Assembly (NCBI GenBank): GCA_003279945.1
Contig: QCGK01000007.1
Coordinates: 18,843 to 82,842 of the forward strand
DNA from: Prochlorococcus sp. AG-388-A01
GTDB lineage: Bacteria; Cyanobacteriota; Cyanobacteriia; PCC-6307; Cyanobiaceae
DNA: 64,000 nucleotides
Direction: 5' to 3'
The position numbers were made by a program, and so were the translations under genes. The notes below the pieces were generated by a model, which saw only the letters and a program-made list of their open reading frames with translations, ran no database searches and had not been told where the DNA came from. This document shows positions 20,623 to 29,770 of this stretch, one piece after another (position 1 is the stretch's first letter; each line of letters begins with the position of its first letter).

Positions 20623-21267
20623 ATGCTTATTCCAATTAATCCTATACAAATTTCAAAACTTATTCCTGCAGTTGGTACAGGAGGTCAATTTAAATACACT
20701 TTGGGTAATCCAAGAAAAATTCTTCAAAGAGTGATAGTTTCTTCAATTGGGGGATTTATCTCATTAATTATTAGTTCAACTGGAGATCAAACAAATAATT
20801 TCTGGTTATTGCTATGTGTAGCTTTCTTTTTGTATATTATCTGGGGCCCAATTCTCGAATCAAGTAGAAAAAATCTGCAAATAAGAAAATATAAATTTTA
20901 TTCCATATTTGATGGTTATGTATCAGATATCTATAAAACAGAAAAGATTGAAAGTTCAAGAGAACAATCTAATAGGCAAGGTCGATTAGAAGTTATAGAA
21001 AATAAAAGGACTTGGTTAGTACTTGAATTAGAAGATGAAGATGGTTATTTAGAAAAGTTAAGTTTTCCGATGGAAAATAAGCACAGTCAAATTAGAGTTG
21101 GTGCGAGTATTAGATGTTTATTAACATCTAATAACCGCAATTTTGATAGAGATTTTTATTTGACAGATGCTTGGTTGCCAGAAATTAACTTATGGGTTGG
21201 TGAGTACCCCTATTTATTAAGACCAGCATTTGAGGAAATTTGCTATATTTATTTGAAAGATAGATGA
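20623..21267 (+). CDS. conserved cyanobacterial membrane protein, 214 aa
   Basis: Two membrane spans (about residues 35-52 and 62-78) near the N-terminus are followed by a soluble C-terminal domain of about 130 residues rich in charged and aromatic residues (segments TWLVLELEDEDGYLEKLSFPM and WLPEINLWVGEYPYLLRP). Relatives in picocyanobacteria sometimes carry the label phosphate ABC transporter permease, which the sequence does not support. It is tightly linked to dapB (1 bp) and the FAD monooxygenase gene (15 bp). Function unknown. Confidence 0.7.
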   Translation: MLIPINPIQISKLIPAVGTGGQFKYTLGNPRKILQRVIVSSIGGFISLIISSTGDQTNNFWLLLCVAFFLYIIWGPILESSRKNLQIRKYKFYSIFDGYVSDIYKTEKIESSREQSNRQGRLEVIENKRTWLVLELEDEDGYLEKLSFPMENKHSQIRVGASIRCLLTSNNRNFDRDFYLTDAWLPEINLWVGEYPYLLRPAFEEICYIYLKDR

Positions 21268-21282
21268 TATTTATATCTTCTG

Positions 21283-22437
21283 ATGAAAAAAAGATTCAAT
21301 TTTAAAATTGTTGGCTCGGGTCCTACCGGTTTATTACTTTCAATTGCACTTTCAAAATTCGATTGCAATATTTTTTTAACTGATTTATTAGCAAGAGATA
21401 GATTAATTGATAAGGATAAAACTTACGCAATTACTCACTCAACAAAAAAAATCTTATCTAAATTCAGAATTTGGAAAAAATTAGAACCGTACTTGTTTGG
21501 ATTTGATACCCTTTCAATATCAGACAGCATAACTTCTGCTTCTACAAAGTTAACAATCTCTGATTTAGATGACGATATAAGTCCTGCTAAAAATATCGGC
21601 TGGGTAGTTAAACATTCAGATCTTATGAATATATTTTTTCAAGAGATTGATAATTATGAAAATATTTTTTTTATGACGCCACAAAAATTATTACGTAAAA
21701 ATATATTATTTGATTATCAATTCTTTTCTACTGGAGCAAACTCACTTGATAGAAAATTGTTAGATTTTGTAGATATAAAAAAATCTTATAATCAGTCTTG
21801 TTTAACCTTTAAGATCTCTCTTAGAGGTAATTGTGAAAAGCGTGCTTACGAGATTTTTAGAAAAGAAGGCCCACTTGCTTTATTACCTTTAGAAAAAAAC
21901 TTATATCAAGTAATTTGGACTTCCAGTACATTAAAGTCTATTGAAAGGTTAAATTCTGATAAGAATTTTTTGATGGATAATTTATCCACTATATTGCCTG
22001 ATGAATTTAAGTTAGATCAAATAATTGGCGAATTTAATATATTTCCTGTTTCATTATCATTGAATTTATCTATTTTAAATTTTAAAAAATTAGTTTTTGT
22101 AGGTGATGCATTTCATACCTTTCATCCTGTTGGTGGTCAGGGTCTAAATAGTTGTTGGAGAGATGTAAATACTATTTACGATCTTTTTAATGAAAATATT
22201 GCAATTACTAAAATGAATTTGATTTTATTTAAATTTAAATATTTTTCAGGAAGAATTTTAGATATTATTTTTACTATTCTAATAACTGACTCTTTGATAT
22301 CAATTTTTGCTAATAGAAACCTTTTTTTATTTCCAATAAGAAAATTTTCATTTTTACTTTTAAATAATTTTCTTTTTATAAGAAAATTAGTTCTTAATCA
22401 AATGACTAAATCTCTCGATTACTCAAGAATTAAATAA
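21283..22437 (+). CDS. FAD-dependent monooxygenase (UbiH/VisC-like)
   Basis: The 384-residue protein starts with a dinucleotide-binding fold (FKIVGSGPTGLLLSIALSKF) and has the second FAD motif LVFVGDAFHTFHPVGGQGLNSCWRDV (about residues 268-293), typical of UbiH/COQ6 aromatic-ring hydroxylases. The DG motif region is divergent. Cyanobacteria make plastoquinone, so a quinone- or carotenoid-related hydroxylation is possible; the substrate is not visible. The C-terminus is rich in hydrophobic and basic residues and may contact membrane. Confidence 0.8.
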   Translation: MKKRFNFKIVGSGPTGLLLSIALSKFDCNIFLTDLLARDRLIDKDKTYAITHSTKKILSKFRIWKKLEPYLFGFDTLSISDSITSASTKLTISDLDDDISPAKNIGWVVKHSDLMNIFFQEIDNYENIFFMTPQKLLRKNILFDYQFFSTGANSLDRKLLDFVDIKKSYNQSCLTFKISLRGNCEKRAYEIFRKEGPLALLPLEKNLYQVIWTSSTLKSIERLNSDKNFLMDNLSTILPDEFKLDQIIGEFNIFPVSLSLNLSILNFKKLVFVGDAFHTFHPVGGQGLNSCWRDVNTIYDLFNENIAITKMNLILFKFKYFSGRILDIIFTILITDSLISIFANRNLFLFPIRKFSFLLLNNFLFIRKLVLNQMTKSLDYSRIK

Positions 22438-22442
22438 AACTC

Positions 22443-22643
22443 ATGAATAGTTATGTATCCAAAGAGATTATAATTTATTTATTTAATGAATTAGGTTTTG
22501 ATGAGTCATCTATTGAACTTGCTTTAAAATTATCTAAAAAAAATAACACTCCATTACCAATCTTATTATGGAGTTATGGAATGCTAACTATTGAAGAACT
22601 TGATAAGTTATATTCATTTTTATTTCAAAAAATGGAAAAATAA
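22443..22643 (+). CDS. DUF2949 family protein, 66 aa
   Basis: A small helical protein matching DUF2949: an FLNELGF-like first helix (IIIYLFNELGFDESSIELALKL), then the conserved LPILLWSYGMLTIEELDKLY. The family is cyanobacterial and of unknown function. It starts 5 bp after the monooxygenase stop codon and continues the dapB run. Confidence 0.8.
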   Translation: MNSYVSKEIIIYLFNELGFDESSIELALKLSKKNNTPLPILLWSYGMLTIEELDKLYSFLFQKMEK

Positions 22644-22823
22644 TTCTGTTATAATTAACTCATATCTTAATCAAGAACAATTACAGTTTTAATTAAAGGA
22701 AAACAAGTATCAAGGCAATCAATAGAGAAGCTTGATTTATTATTATTAATATTAGAGACTATCGATTTAAATGGTATAGAGTCCCTTTATGCTTTATCAA
22801 ATAAGCTTAAATTAAATAATGTT

Positions 22824-23204
22824 TTGCCAAATAAAGTTACTATTTGGAAATTAAGGAATAATAATCCATTGAGAAAATCTTATGTAAATAACAATATTAA
22901 TCCAGTTGAATTTGATGCCTTAATTCAAATCACCGTTGAAATGTCTAGATATCTATATCCTTATATCAGAGAGATACTTCAATCTAAAGAAGATCATGAA
23001 AAGAATTCAGATATTTGGAATAATTTTAATAAGAGATTTATTGAGTTGACTAAAGAGAGATATAACACGGATAGGATGAGAGTGAAAAAGCTTTTAAATC
23101 AAACTGAAAGTGATGAAACTATTATAAAATTATTGATTACTTTATCCCTTTGCATTTCAAATCAGGGTTATCAAAAATTGAAAAATTTTTTATCCGATTT
23201 ATAA
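22824..23204 (+). CDS. hypothetical protein, N-terminus uncertain (open frame from 22671)
   Basis: The first normal start codon is the TTG at 22824, giving 126 residues of a soluble helical protein. The same frame is open back to 22671 with no ATG, GTG or TTG. The upstream stretch looks coding: a Leu-rich amphipathic helix (IEKLDLLLLILETIDLNGIE) runs straight into the downstream part. A ribosome binding site (AAGGA, 22696-22700) sits 6 bp before a GTA codon at 22707. The real protein may start there from a non-standard or mutated codon, about 165 residues. Family not recognised. Confidence 0.6.
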   Translation: MPNKVTIWKLRNNNPLRKSYVNNNINPVEFDALIQITVEMSRYLYPYIREILQSKEDHEKNSDIWNNFNKRFIELTKERYNTDRMRVKKLLNQTESDETIIKLLITLSLCISNQGYQKLKNFLSDL

Positions 23205-23205
23205 A

Positions 23206-23796
23206 ATGATGCAAAATAAATTATTATTTCATCAATCTTCGGTTAGTCTCGAAATAATCGGATTGCCAGACTATTCGAATAATGAAAATAAAGATCAAAT
23301 ATCAATAATTTCACAATGGAAATTAACCATAATTGATAAACCACTTATTGAAGGTAAAATTGAACATTTAGGGCCGATTATGGATGCTTTTTATATTTAT
23401 TCAAATCTTTTAATCAAAAACGAAATCCCAATATATCAGTCTAAATTAATTGATATTAAAGCTGACAATCTACACATACATAATATTGTTCTCAAGAGTT
23501 CTAAACCAAATGTAAAACCATTAATTTTAAAGATTGGTAATTCTTTGTTGTCAGACACAATAAATTGTTTTGATCAGTTGAATGAATCACCAAATATCAG
23601 AATAAAGAAGACTGGTCTATCTAATAATATTTCTAAAAAAGTGAAATATGGTTTAAAAAATAAAATTAAATCTTTCAATTTTATTATGCCTCTGTTAATT
23701 GCGATTTGCTCTTTAATTCTATGCTCCTCGACTTTAATTTATCTTTATAATCCTATTGAAGATAAAGAAAATAATGAACTAATAAATCCAAAATAA
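23206..23796 (+). CDS. hypothetical protein with one C-terminal membrane span, DUF4335-like context
   Basis: A 196-residue protein with a soluble beta-rich first part (about residues 1-150), a basic linker, and one strong membrane span near residues 158-180 with a short charged tail. It begins one base after the stop of the preceding hypothetical gene, so the two are probably translated together. Gene order after a DUF3038-like partner would suggest a DUF4335 protein, but I cannot confirm either family by eye. Confidence 0.5.
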   Translation: MMQNKLLFHQSSVSLEIIGLPDYSNNENKDQISIISQWKLTIIDKPLIEGKIEHLGPIMDAFYIYSNLLIKNEIPIYQSKLIDIKADNLHIHNIVLKSSKPNVKPLILKIGNSLLSDTINCFDQLNESPNIRIKKTGLSNNISKKVKYGLKNKIKSFNFIMPLLIAICSLILCSSTLIYLYNPIEDKENNELINPK

Positions 23797-23885
23797 AGAT
23801 CAATTAGCATACTAAATACAAACACGATAGTATAGGGTAATTTCTTTTCAGAATAATTATTAATTTATTCTTTGAGCTTTGATGT

Positions 23886-24254
23886 ATGGCAGATTTAAAA
23901 ATACCTAATTTAAATATGAATTCTGATAAATATATATTTAAAAAAAAGTTAAGTTTAAGAAGAAAATCTAAAAGAAGGCTATTTATTGAATCTGCTTTTA
24001 TGTTTATCTTGAGTCTTTTTTTAGTTTATATAAATTATTTAATACCTAATAAAAATCTACTTATCCAGAATTTACTAATTAACTTAAATAAATCTTTTTT
24101 AATAATAATTGATCTTATTTCAATCCTTTATGAAGTTTTTTTGGTAATTTTTATCATTTTCACTTTGTTTTCTTCTTTGATATTATTGATTGGTTCTTTT
24201 TATAGGATATATAGAATTGCTAAAAGACAAACTAGACAAATTAGTTATAAATAA
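23886..24254 (+). CDS. hypothetical membrane protein, 122 aa
   Basis: A strongly basic N-terminus (KKKLSLRRKSKRR, about residues 19-31) precedes two to three membrane spans (about 34-50, 66-108). The C-terminus is again basic (RIYRIAKRQTRQ). Positive charge on both ends predicts that both face the cytoplasm. No family recognised. It lies 89 bp downstream of the 196-aa gene and is convergent with the small 53-aa gene. Confidence 0.6.
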   Translation: MADLKIPNLNMNSDKYIFKKKLSLRRKSKRRLFIESAFMFILSLFLVYINYLIPNKNLLIQNLLINLNKSFLIIIDLISILYEVFLVIFIIFTLFSSLILLIGSFYRIYRIAKRQTRQISYK

Positions 24255-24256
24255 TT

Positions 24257-24418
24257 TCAAATTGGTTGCATGAGGCCGCCACTGCCAGAATCGGAATCGT
24301 CATCATCATTTTCTGTTTCTATTCCTAATAATGCATATGCACCAAGTATAATTGATGACAAAATTATTGATAGGGGAATTATTGAATTTTGGATTCCGAT
24401 GTCTATATATTCACCCAT
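24257..24418 (-). CDS. small membrane protein with acidic tail, 53 aa
   Basis: A 53-codon ATG frame encodes a polar N-terminus (MGEYIDIG), one membrane span (about residues 12-32), then an acidic, Gly/Ser-rich tail (DDDDSDSGSGG) ending GLMQPI. Such a span plus acidic Gly-rich tail with a terminal LMQP-type motif looks like a conserved cyanobacterial small membrane protein rather than a chance frame. Function unknown. It lies 2 bp beyond the stop of the convergent 122-aa gene and downstream of mfd on the minus strand. Confidence 0.6.
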   Translation of the reverse strand: MGEYIDIGIQNSIIPLSIILSSIILGAYALLGIETENDDDDSDSGSGGLMQPI

Positions 24419-24489
24419 ATATTGAAATTTTCATATTAACCTAACCGAAAAAAAACTCTTTTGCGGATTTTAAATAATTTTTTAATAAT

Positions 24490-27400
24490 TTATTCTTTTT
24501 TGATAAGAAGATCCTTATCAAAATTATTTATTTCTTTTACAAATAACCCAAACCAAAACATTAATTGATCAATTTGATTTTGAATTTCAGTAACTCCTAA
24601 ACCCCTTATAGTTATTGTTGAAAATGGTTCACTTTTATCAAAATTAAATTTATTCTGAACAATACTTGGTAAGGAATTTATAAGTATTTTAAAAGTAGAT
24701 TGTTTTAATTTTGTCTCTATAGTTATATTTGGTTTTTTGAGTTTGATTTTGTCAAAACCACATTTTTTCGCAAGTAACTTTAGTCTCATCAACATAACAA
24801 GAGACTCAACAGGCTTGGGTAAAGTTCCATACCTATTTACCCAGTCTGTGGCTAATTCAGTTAATTCATTATTATTTGAACATTCACTAGCAGATTTGTA
24901 AGCTTCAAGTTTTTCTTCCCTGTTTAATATCCATGTTGCTGGTATAAAAGCATTTATTTGGAGATCAATTTGTGTATCACTAACATCTGGTATTTCTTGT
25001 CCACTTATTTCTGAAATAGCCTCATGCAGCATTTCAATGTACAAATCATATCCAATAGCATTAACCTTCCCGCTTTGTTCTTCTCCTAGTAAACTCCCAA
25101 CTCCTCTTATTTCCATATCCTTCATTGCTAGTTGATATCCACTTCCTAATTCCGAGAAATCTTTTATAGCTTTCAATCTTTGTTTTGCAGAATCATTGAT
25201 TTTGTTTATATCTGGATAAAATAACCAAGCATAAGCCTGTACCCCGCTCCTACCAACTCTTCCTCTCAGTTGATAAAGTTGTGAAAGTCCAAATTTTTGA
25301 GAATCTTCAATAATAATTGTGTTTACTTTCGGTATGTCTAAGCCACTTTCAATTATCGTAGTGCATATCATAAGATCTACTTCACCGTTGTTGAAGGCAA
25401 TCATTGCATTTTCAAGTTCTGTTTCGTTCATTTGTCCATGTGCGACTATAAATTTTAAGTTTGAAAACATATTTTTTAACTTATTTACAGCTTGATCAAT
25501 ATCAGAAATCCTTGGAAGAACATAAAATATTTGCCCCCCCCTTTCAATTTCTTGACTTATTGCGGTTCTTATTACGTCCAAATCTATTTCAGATAAATAT
25601 GTTTTTATTGATCTCCTTGATGGGGGGGGAGTATTTAGTAAGCTCATTTGTCTTAGTCCTGATAAGCTCATGTAAAGAGTTCTTGGAATTGGTGTTGCCG
25701 AGAGAGTTAAAACGTCTATATTTTTTTTAAATTTTTTAATTTTCTCCTTTTGCCTTACTCCAAATCTTTGTTCCTCATCAATTACGAGCAGTCCTAAATT
25801 TTTTATTTCTATTTCTTTTCCTAAAATTTGGTGAGTTGCCACTACTAAATCAATTTTATTATTTTTTAATCCGGCATAAATTTCATTTCTCTCATTAACA
25901 GTTTTGAATCTATTGAGTAAGGAAATTTTTATTGGGTAAGGTGAAAATCTATTATTTATTGTTCTCCAATGTTGCTGAGCAAGGATTGTTGTTGGAGCTA
26001 ATAATATTACTTGCTTTCCTGATGTAATAGCCTTAAAAATAGCCCTTACAGCTACCTCTGTTTTACCAAATCCTACATCCCCACAAACTAATCTATCCAT
26101 TGGCTTATCACTCTCCATATCAGATTTTATTTCTTTTACAGCAGTAATTTGATCAGGCGTTGGTTGATAAGGGAATGACTCCTCTAATTCGTTTTGCCAT
26201 GGACCATCTTCTGGGTATATATGTCCCTTGAGTTTCTCTCTCTTTGCATAAAGTTTTAAAATATCAATAGCTACTTTTTTGATTAGTTTTTTATTTTTTT
26301 CTTTAATTCTTTCCCATTCTATTCCTCCTAATTTATTTATTTTAGGTTTAATTTTTCCGCTTGATCTATATCTATTAACACTACCGAGTTGATCAGCAGC
26401 AACACTTATTTTCCCATCTTGATACTGAATAACTAAATAATCTCTTGAATCTCCAGTTATATTTATTTTTTCTATTTTTATAAATTGTCCAATTCCATGA
26501 TTTTTATGAACTATAAAATCTCCTGGACTAATCTTATTAACATTTATATTTGAATTGACACTTCTTTTTTTTCTTCTTATGAATACATTATTAAAAAGAG
26601 ATTGTTGTGAAAATAGTTCTTTATCTGTTATTAGGATAATTTTCCATATTGGGAGATGAAAACCTTCGATTTCATAATTGTTCTTATTTTTTATAATCAA
26701 CGGGTGTGAATTATTAATAGACTTATACGCTTCACTAATATCATTAGGATTACTCAAAAAATTGGTATTACATTCGTGCTCAAAAAGTAAAGTTTTAGTT
26801 CTTAATGGCTGTGCTGATAATATCCATACTTTTTCTTTATTTTTTACATATTTATTTATATTGTTGGATATTATTCCTATATTTTTAGAGTAAGAATTTA
26901 ATCTTTTATCGTTTATTAAAAACCTATTATTAATATTGTCTTTTGATTCAAATTCATATAGTTTAATTAAATTAAGATTTCCAATTGAAGTTAATATTTC
27001 GTCAAACTTTAAATGTAAATTCGGTTTAGCTTTAAAATTAATATCGTTATATTTTAGGTTTTCATTTAATTCACTCTCACAATTATCAAAATTACTTTCT
27101 GAGTCTAAATACCAATTATTCGCAAATTTTTTACAGTCTTCTAATTCATCAATTACAAGAATTGTTTCATGACTTATGAAATCTATTATATTTGAGGGCT
27201 GTTTTTCTATTATTCCTAAATAACGATCAAGATTATTTTTATTTATATCTTCTGAATTAAAAATACTATTCTTAGATAAATTATTTAACTTATCTTTTAT
27301 TAGTAAATCAAATCCAGCCTGTATTATTTCAATATTATCTATACTTTCTAGAGTTTTTTGTGTATGTGGATCATATTCTCTGATCTTCTCGATTACATTA

Positions 27401-28002
27401 TCAAAAAATTCTAATCTTATAGGAAATTCATTATTAACTGGATAAATATCTACTATTTCCCCTCTCCTACTCCAAAACCCCTCTGTAGAGGTTACATTTT
27501 CCTTTATGTAGCCAAGAAAGGTAAGTTTATTTGCTAATTCTTTGATCTCAATCTTACTCCCTTTACGCAAATTTAGTGTGTTTTCAATTAATAAGTTTTT
27601 ATTTATTAGATGTGGTTGTAATGACCTCTCTGTTGATATAACAATATTAAGTTCCTTTTTCTCTTTTTTTAATAACTTGGATAAAACAGTAAGCTGAGTA
27701 AATTCAATTTCTTTGGATTTATTAATTGATGAGTATGGTAGATGTTCTGTAGGTGGATAATATAAAACTTCTTTATTATTTATACTTTCAAAATAACCAA
27801 TCCATTTGTATGCAATTTCTATATTAGGACAAATTAATAATATACTTTTATCTTCTTTTTTTGAGATGCTATCAAGGATTATTGATTTTGCATATCTACT
27901 TGAACCGACAATATTTAACTCTTTATTTTTTGAAATTCTTTTTATTAATTCTGAAGTAATTTGTGAGTTTGAAATATAATTAACTAAAGTATTTAAACTC
28001 AT
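24490..28002 (-). CDS. mfd: transcription-repair coupling factor Mfd
   Basis: The 1170-residue protein has the Mfd layout. A UvrB-like N-terminal half is followed by the RNAP-interacting CarD-like domain (PGDFIVHKNHGIGQF, about residue 493). A RecG-like translocase follows with Walker A GDVGFGKTEVA (about 645), DEEQRFG box (about 745), SATPIPRTL, and motif VI (QLRGRVGRS). The TRCF C-terminal domain ends the protein. It removes stalled RNA polymerase at DNA lesions and recruits UvrA. The gene is divergent from the TerC-family gene. Confidence 0.97.
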   Translation of the reverse strand: MSLNTLVNYISNSQITSELIKRISKNKELNIVGSSRYAKSIILDSISKKEDKSILLICPNIEIAYKWIGYFESINNKEVLYYPPTEHLPYSSINKSKEIEFTQLTVLSKLLKKEKKELNIVISTERSLQPHLINKNLLIENTLNLRKGSKIEIKELANKLTFLGYIKENVTSTEGFWSRRGEIVDIYPVNNEFPIRLEFFDNVIEKIREYDPHTQKTLESIDNIEIIQAGFDLLIKDKLNNLSKNSIFNSEDINKNNLDRYLGIIEKQPSNIIDFISHETILVIDELEDCKKFANNWYLDSESNFDNCESELNENLKYNDINFKAKPNLHLKFDEILTSIGNLNLIKLYEFESKDNINNRFLINDKRLNSYSKNIGIISNNINKYVKNKEKVWILSAQPLRTKTLLFEHECNTNFLSNPNDISEAYKSINNSHPLIIKNKNNYEIEGFHLPIWKIILITDKELFSQQSLFNNVFIRRKKRSVNSNINVNKISPGDFIVHKNHGIGQFIKIEKINITGDSRDYLVIQYQDGKISVAADQLGSVNRYRSSGKIKPKINKLGGIEWERIKEKNKKLIKKVAIDILKLYAKREKLKGHIYPEDGPWQNELEESFPYQPTPDQITAVKEIKSDMESDKPMDRLVCGDVGFGKTEVAVRAIFKAITSGKQVILLAPTTILAQQHWRTINNRFSPYPIKISLLNRFKTVNERNEIYAGLKNNKIDLVVATHQILGKEIEIKNLGLLVIDEEQRFGVRQKEKIKKFKKNIDVLTLSATPIPRTLYMSLSGLRQMSLLNTPPPSRRSIKTYLSEIDLDVIRTAISQEIERGGQIFYVLPRISDIDQAVNKLKNMFSNLKFIVAHGQMNETELENAMIAFNNGEVDLMICTTIIESGLDIPKVNTIIIEDSQKFGLSQLYQLRGRVGRSGVQAYAWLFYPDINKINDSAKQRLKAIKDFSELGSGYQLAMKDMEIRGVGSLLGEEQSGKVNAIGYDLYIEMLHEAISEISGQEIPDVSDTQIDLQINAFIPATWILNREEKLEAYKSASECSNNNELTELATDWVNRYGTLPKPVESLVMLMRLKLLAKKCGFDKIKLKKPNITIETKLKQSTFKILINSLPSIVQNKFNFDKSEPFSTITIRGLGVTEIQNQIDQLMFWFGLFVKEINNFDKDLLIKKE

Positions 28003-28073
28003 TTATAGTTATTAATCTTGATTACTCATATTCGACATATTATATTAGATTTTATACGGTTTGTGAATAATAT

Positions 28074-28787
28074 TTGATGGATTCAGCCGCAATAAATTCT
28101 TTTATACCCACACTAGATCAGGTAGACAGTTGGTACGAAATCTTTACACTTTTACCAATATTAATTGCACTAGAATTATTATTATCAGCTGATAATGCTG
28201 TAGCATTAGCTTCTCTTACTAAATCCCTCGAAAGTCCAGAACTAAGGTCAAGAGCCTTAAATATTGGGATAACGATATCTTTATTATTTAGGATTATTCT
28301 CATCATATTATCTAATGTTCTTCTCAAGTTTATTTTTATTAGAGTTTTTGCTGGTTTTTATTTAATATATTTATTCTTATCTAATGTTTTTTTTAATTCT
28401 GAAATAGAAAACGCTGAAAATGGTACAGAAAACAATAAAAATAATTTTAGGTTCTTAAGGGTTGTAGCTCTACTTTCAATTACTGATTTAGCATTTTCCA
28501 TAGATAGTATCACTACTGCTGTTGCAATCAGCGATCAATATATATTAATAATATTTGGAGCAGTAATTGGTGTCTTAGCCTTAAGATTCACTTCGGGGAT
28601 TTTTCTAAAACTACTCGATATATTTTCAAGATTAGAAACGGCCGGTTACATAGCAATTTTAATTGTTGGAATTAAACTTCTTTTAAATACCTTAATTAAA
28701 GAGACTATTCTTCCAGACTATTATTTTTATATTTTGATCCTTTTTGCTTTCATTTGGGGATTCTCTAAAAAAGAATCTAAAACTTAA
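28074..28787 (+). CDS. TerC family integral membrane protein
   Basis: The 237-residue product shows the TerC fingerprint: acidic residues in spans at LELLLSADNAVALASL (about residues 33-48) and DLAFSIDSITTAVAIS (about 138-153), with seven predicted spans. TerC proteins are linked to metal (Mn, Ca) handling. A plastid relative aids thylakoid membrane protein insertion. Its 3' end overlaps the convergent fmt gene by 4 bp. The ATG at 28077 is an alternative start one codon later. Confidence 0.85.
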   Translation: MMDSAAINSFIPTLDQVDSWYEIFTLLPILIALELLLSADNAVALASLTKSLESPELRSRALNIGITISLLFRIILIILSNVLLKFIFIRVFAGFYLIYLFLSNVFFNSEIENAENGTENNKNNFRFLRVVALLSITDLAFSIDSITTAVAISDQYILIIFGAVIGVLALRFTSGIFLKLLDIFSRLETAGYIAILIVGIKLLLNTLIKETILPDYYFYILILFAFIWGFSKKESKT

Positions 28788-29770
28788 TCAGAGAAATATT
28801 CACCTACAGATGGCTTTAATTGCTGTATTAATTGGTTTTTGCTAGTTATGTTTTTGCCTTCAAGTTTTGCTTCTAACAAAATAATTGGATCGGTTTTAGT
28901 TGATATTATTATCCCCTCATTTTCTATGAGGGCAAGAATAATGCCCGGTTCTGAATGATTGCTACTAATAAAGTATTTTTCATATTTACTCTCATCACTT
29001 CTCAAAACATTAATTTTAATTATTTTCAGGTTCTTGCCTCTAAAAGTTGTATTTGCTCGTGGGTATAGTGCTTTTATTTTTCTAGAAATTTTAATTGCCT
29101 CATCACTCCAATCCACTTTATAGTCAGATTTTTCAATCATTCTTGCGTATGTAATTTCTCTTCTAATCGTATTTTGTTTTGTTAATTGAGAATTAGTATT
29201 TTTATTAATATCTTCTTCGAGTAAAGATATAGCATTTATAAATAAGTTCGCAGATAAAATACTAAGTTTTTTCGTCAGTGTATTTAAATTATCATTATTA
29301 TCAATTTTTATTTTTTTTTCCAACAATAAGTCGCCAGTATCTAGTCCCTCATTCATTTTTATAATTCCTACTCCAGTAAATTCATCACCTTTCATTAGGC
29401 ACCATTGTATTGGAGCTGCGCCGCGCCATCTTGGAAGCAATGAAGCATGTGCGTTCCAACAACCAAATTTTGGAATTTCCAATATCTCTTTTGGCAAAAT
29501 TTTCCCATAAGCTATAACAATAAATAAATCACAAGATAGCGATTTAAGTTCATTCATAAAAGGTATATTTCCCCTTATGGTTTCTGGAGTATAAATTTTT
29601 ATAGATTCTTTCAGGGCAAAGCTTTTAACAGGTGAAGGTATTAATTTATTTCCCCTTGATCTTTTCTTATCTAATTGTGTTACTACTGCAATTACCTCGT
29701 GCTTAGATTTAATAAAAATATCAAGGCTCGAAAGTGAATATTCAGGTGTTCCCCAGAATATAATTCTCAC
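28784..29770 (-). CDS. fmt: methionyl-tRNA formyltransferase
   Basis: A 328-residue protein with the N-terminal IIFWGTPEYS motif. The catalytic region NAHASLLPRWRGAAPIQW (about residues 107-124) holds the Asn and His, and GLDTGDLL (about 143) holds the Asp. The C-terminal OB-fold domain is present. It formylates Met on the initiator tRNA, whose gene is also in this window. The gene overlaps pmbA by 4 bp, so the order acsF - tldD - pmbA - fmt runs as a tight series on the minus strand. Confidence 0.97.
   Translation of the reverse strand: MRIIFWGTPEYSLSSLDIFIKSKHEVIAVVTQLDKKRSRGNKLIPSPVKSFALKESIKIYTPETIRGNIPFMNELKSLSCDLFIVIAYGKILPKEILEIPKFGCWNAHASLLPRWRGAAPIQWCLMKGDEFTGVGIIKMNEGLDTGDLLLEKKIKIDNNDNLNTLTKKLSILSANLFINAISLLEEDINKNTNSQLTKQNTIRREITYARMIEKSDYKVDWSDEAIKISRKIKALYPRANTTFRGKNLKIIKINVLRSDESKYEKYFISSNHSEPGIILALIENEGIIISTKTDPIILLEAKLEGKNITSKNQLIQQLKPSVGEYFSD

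Noticed and set aside
20623..21267. Phosphate ABC transporter permease label
   Set aside because: Only two spans and no permease EAA-type loop are visible; this looks like an inherited misannotation in picocyanobacteria.
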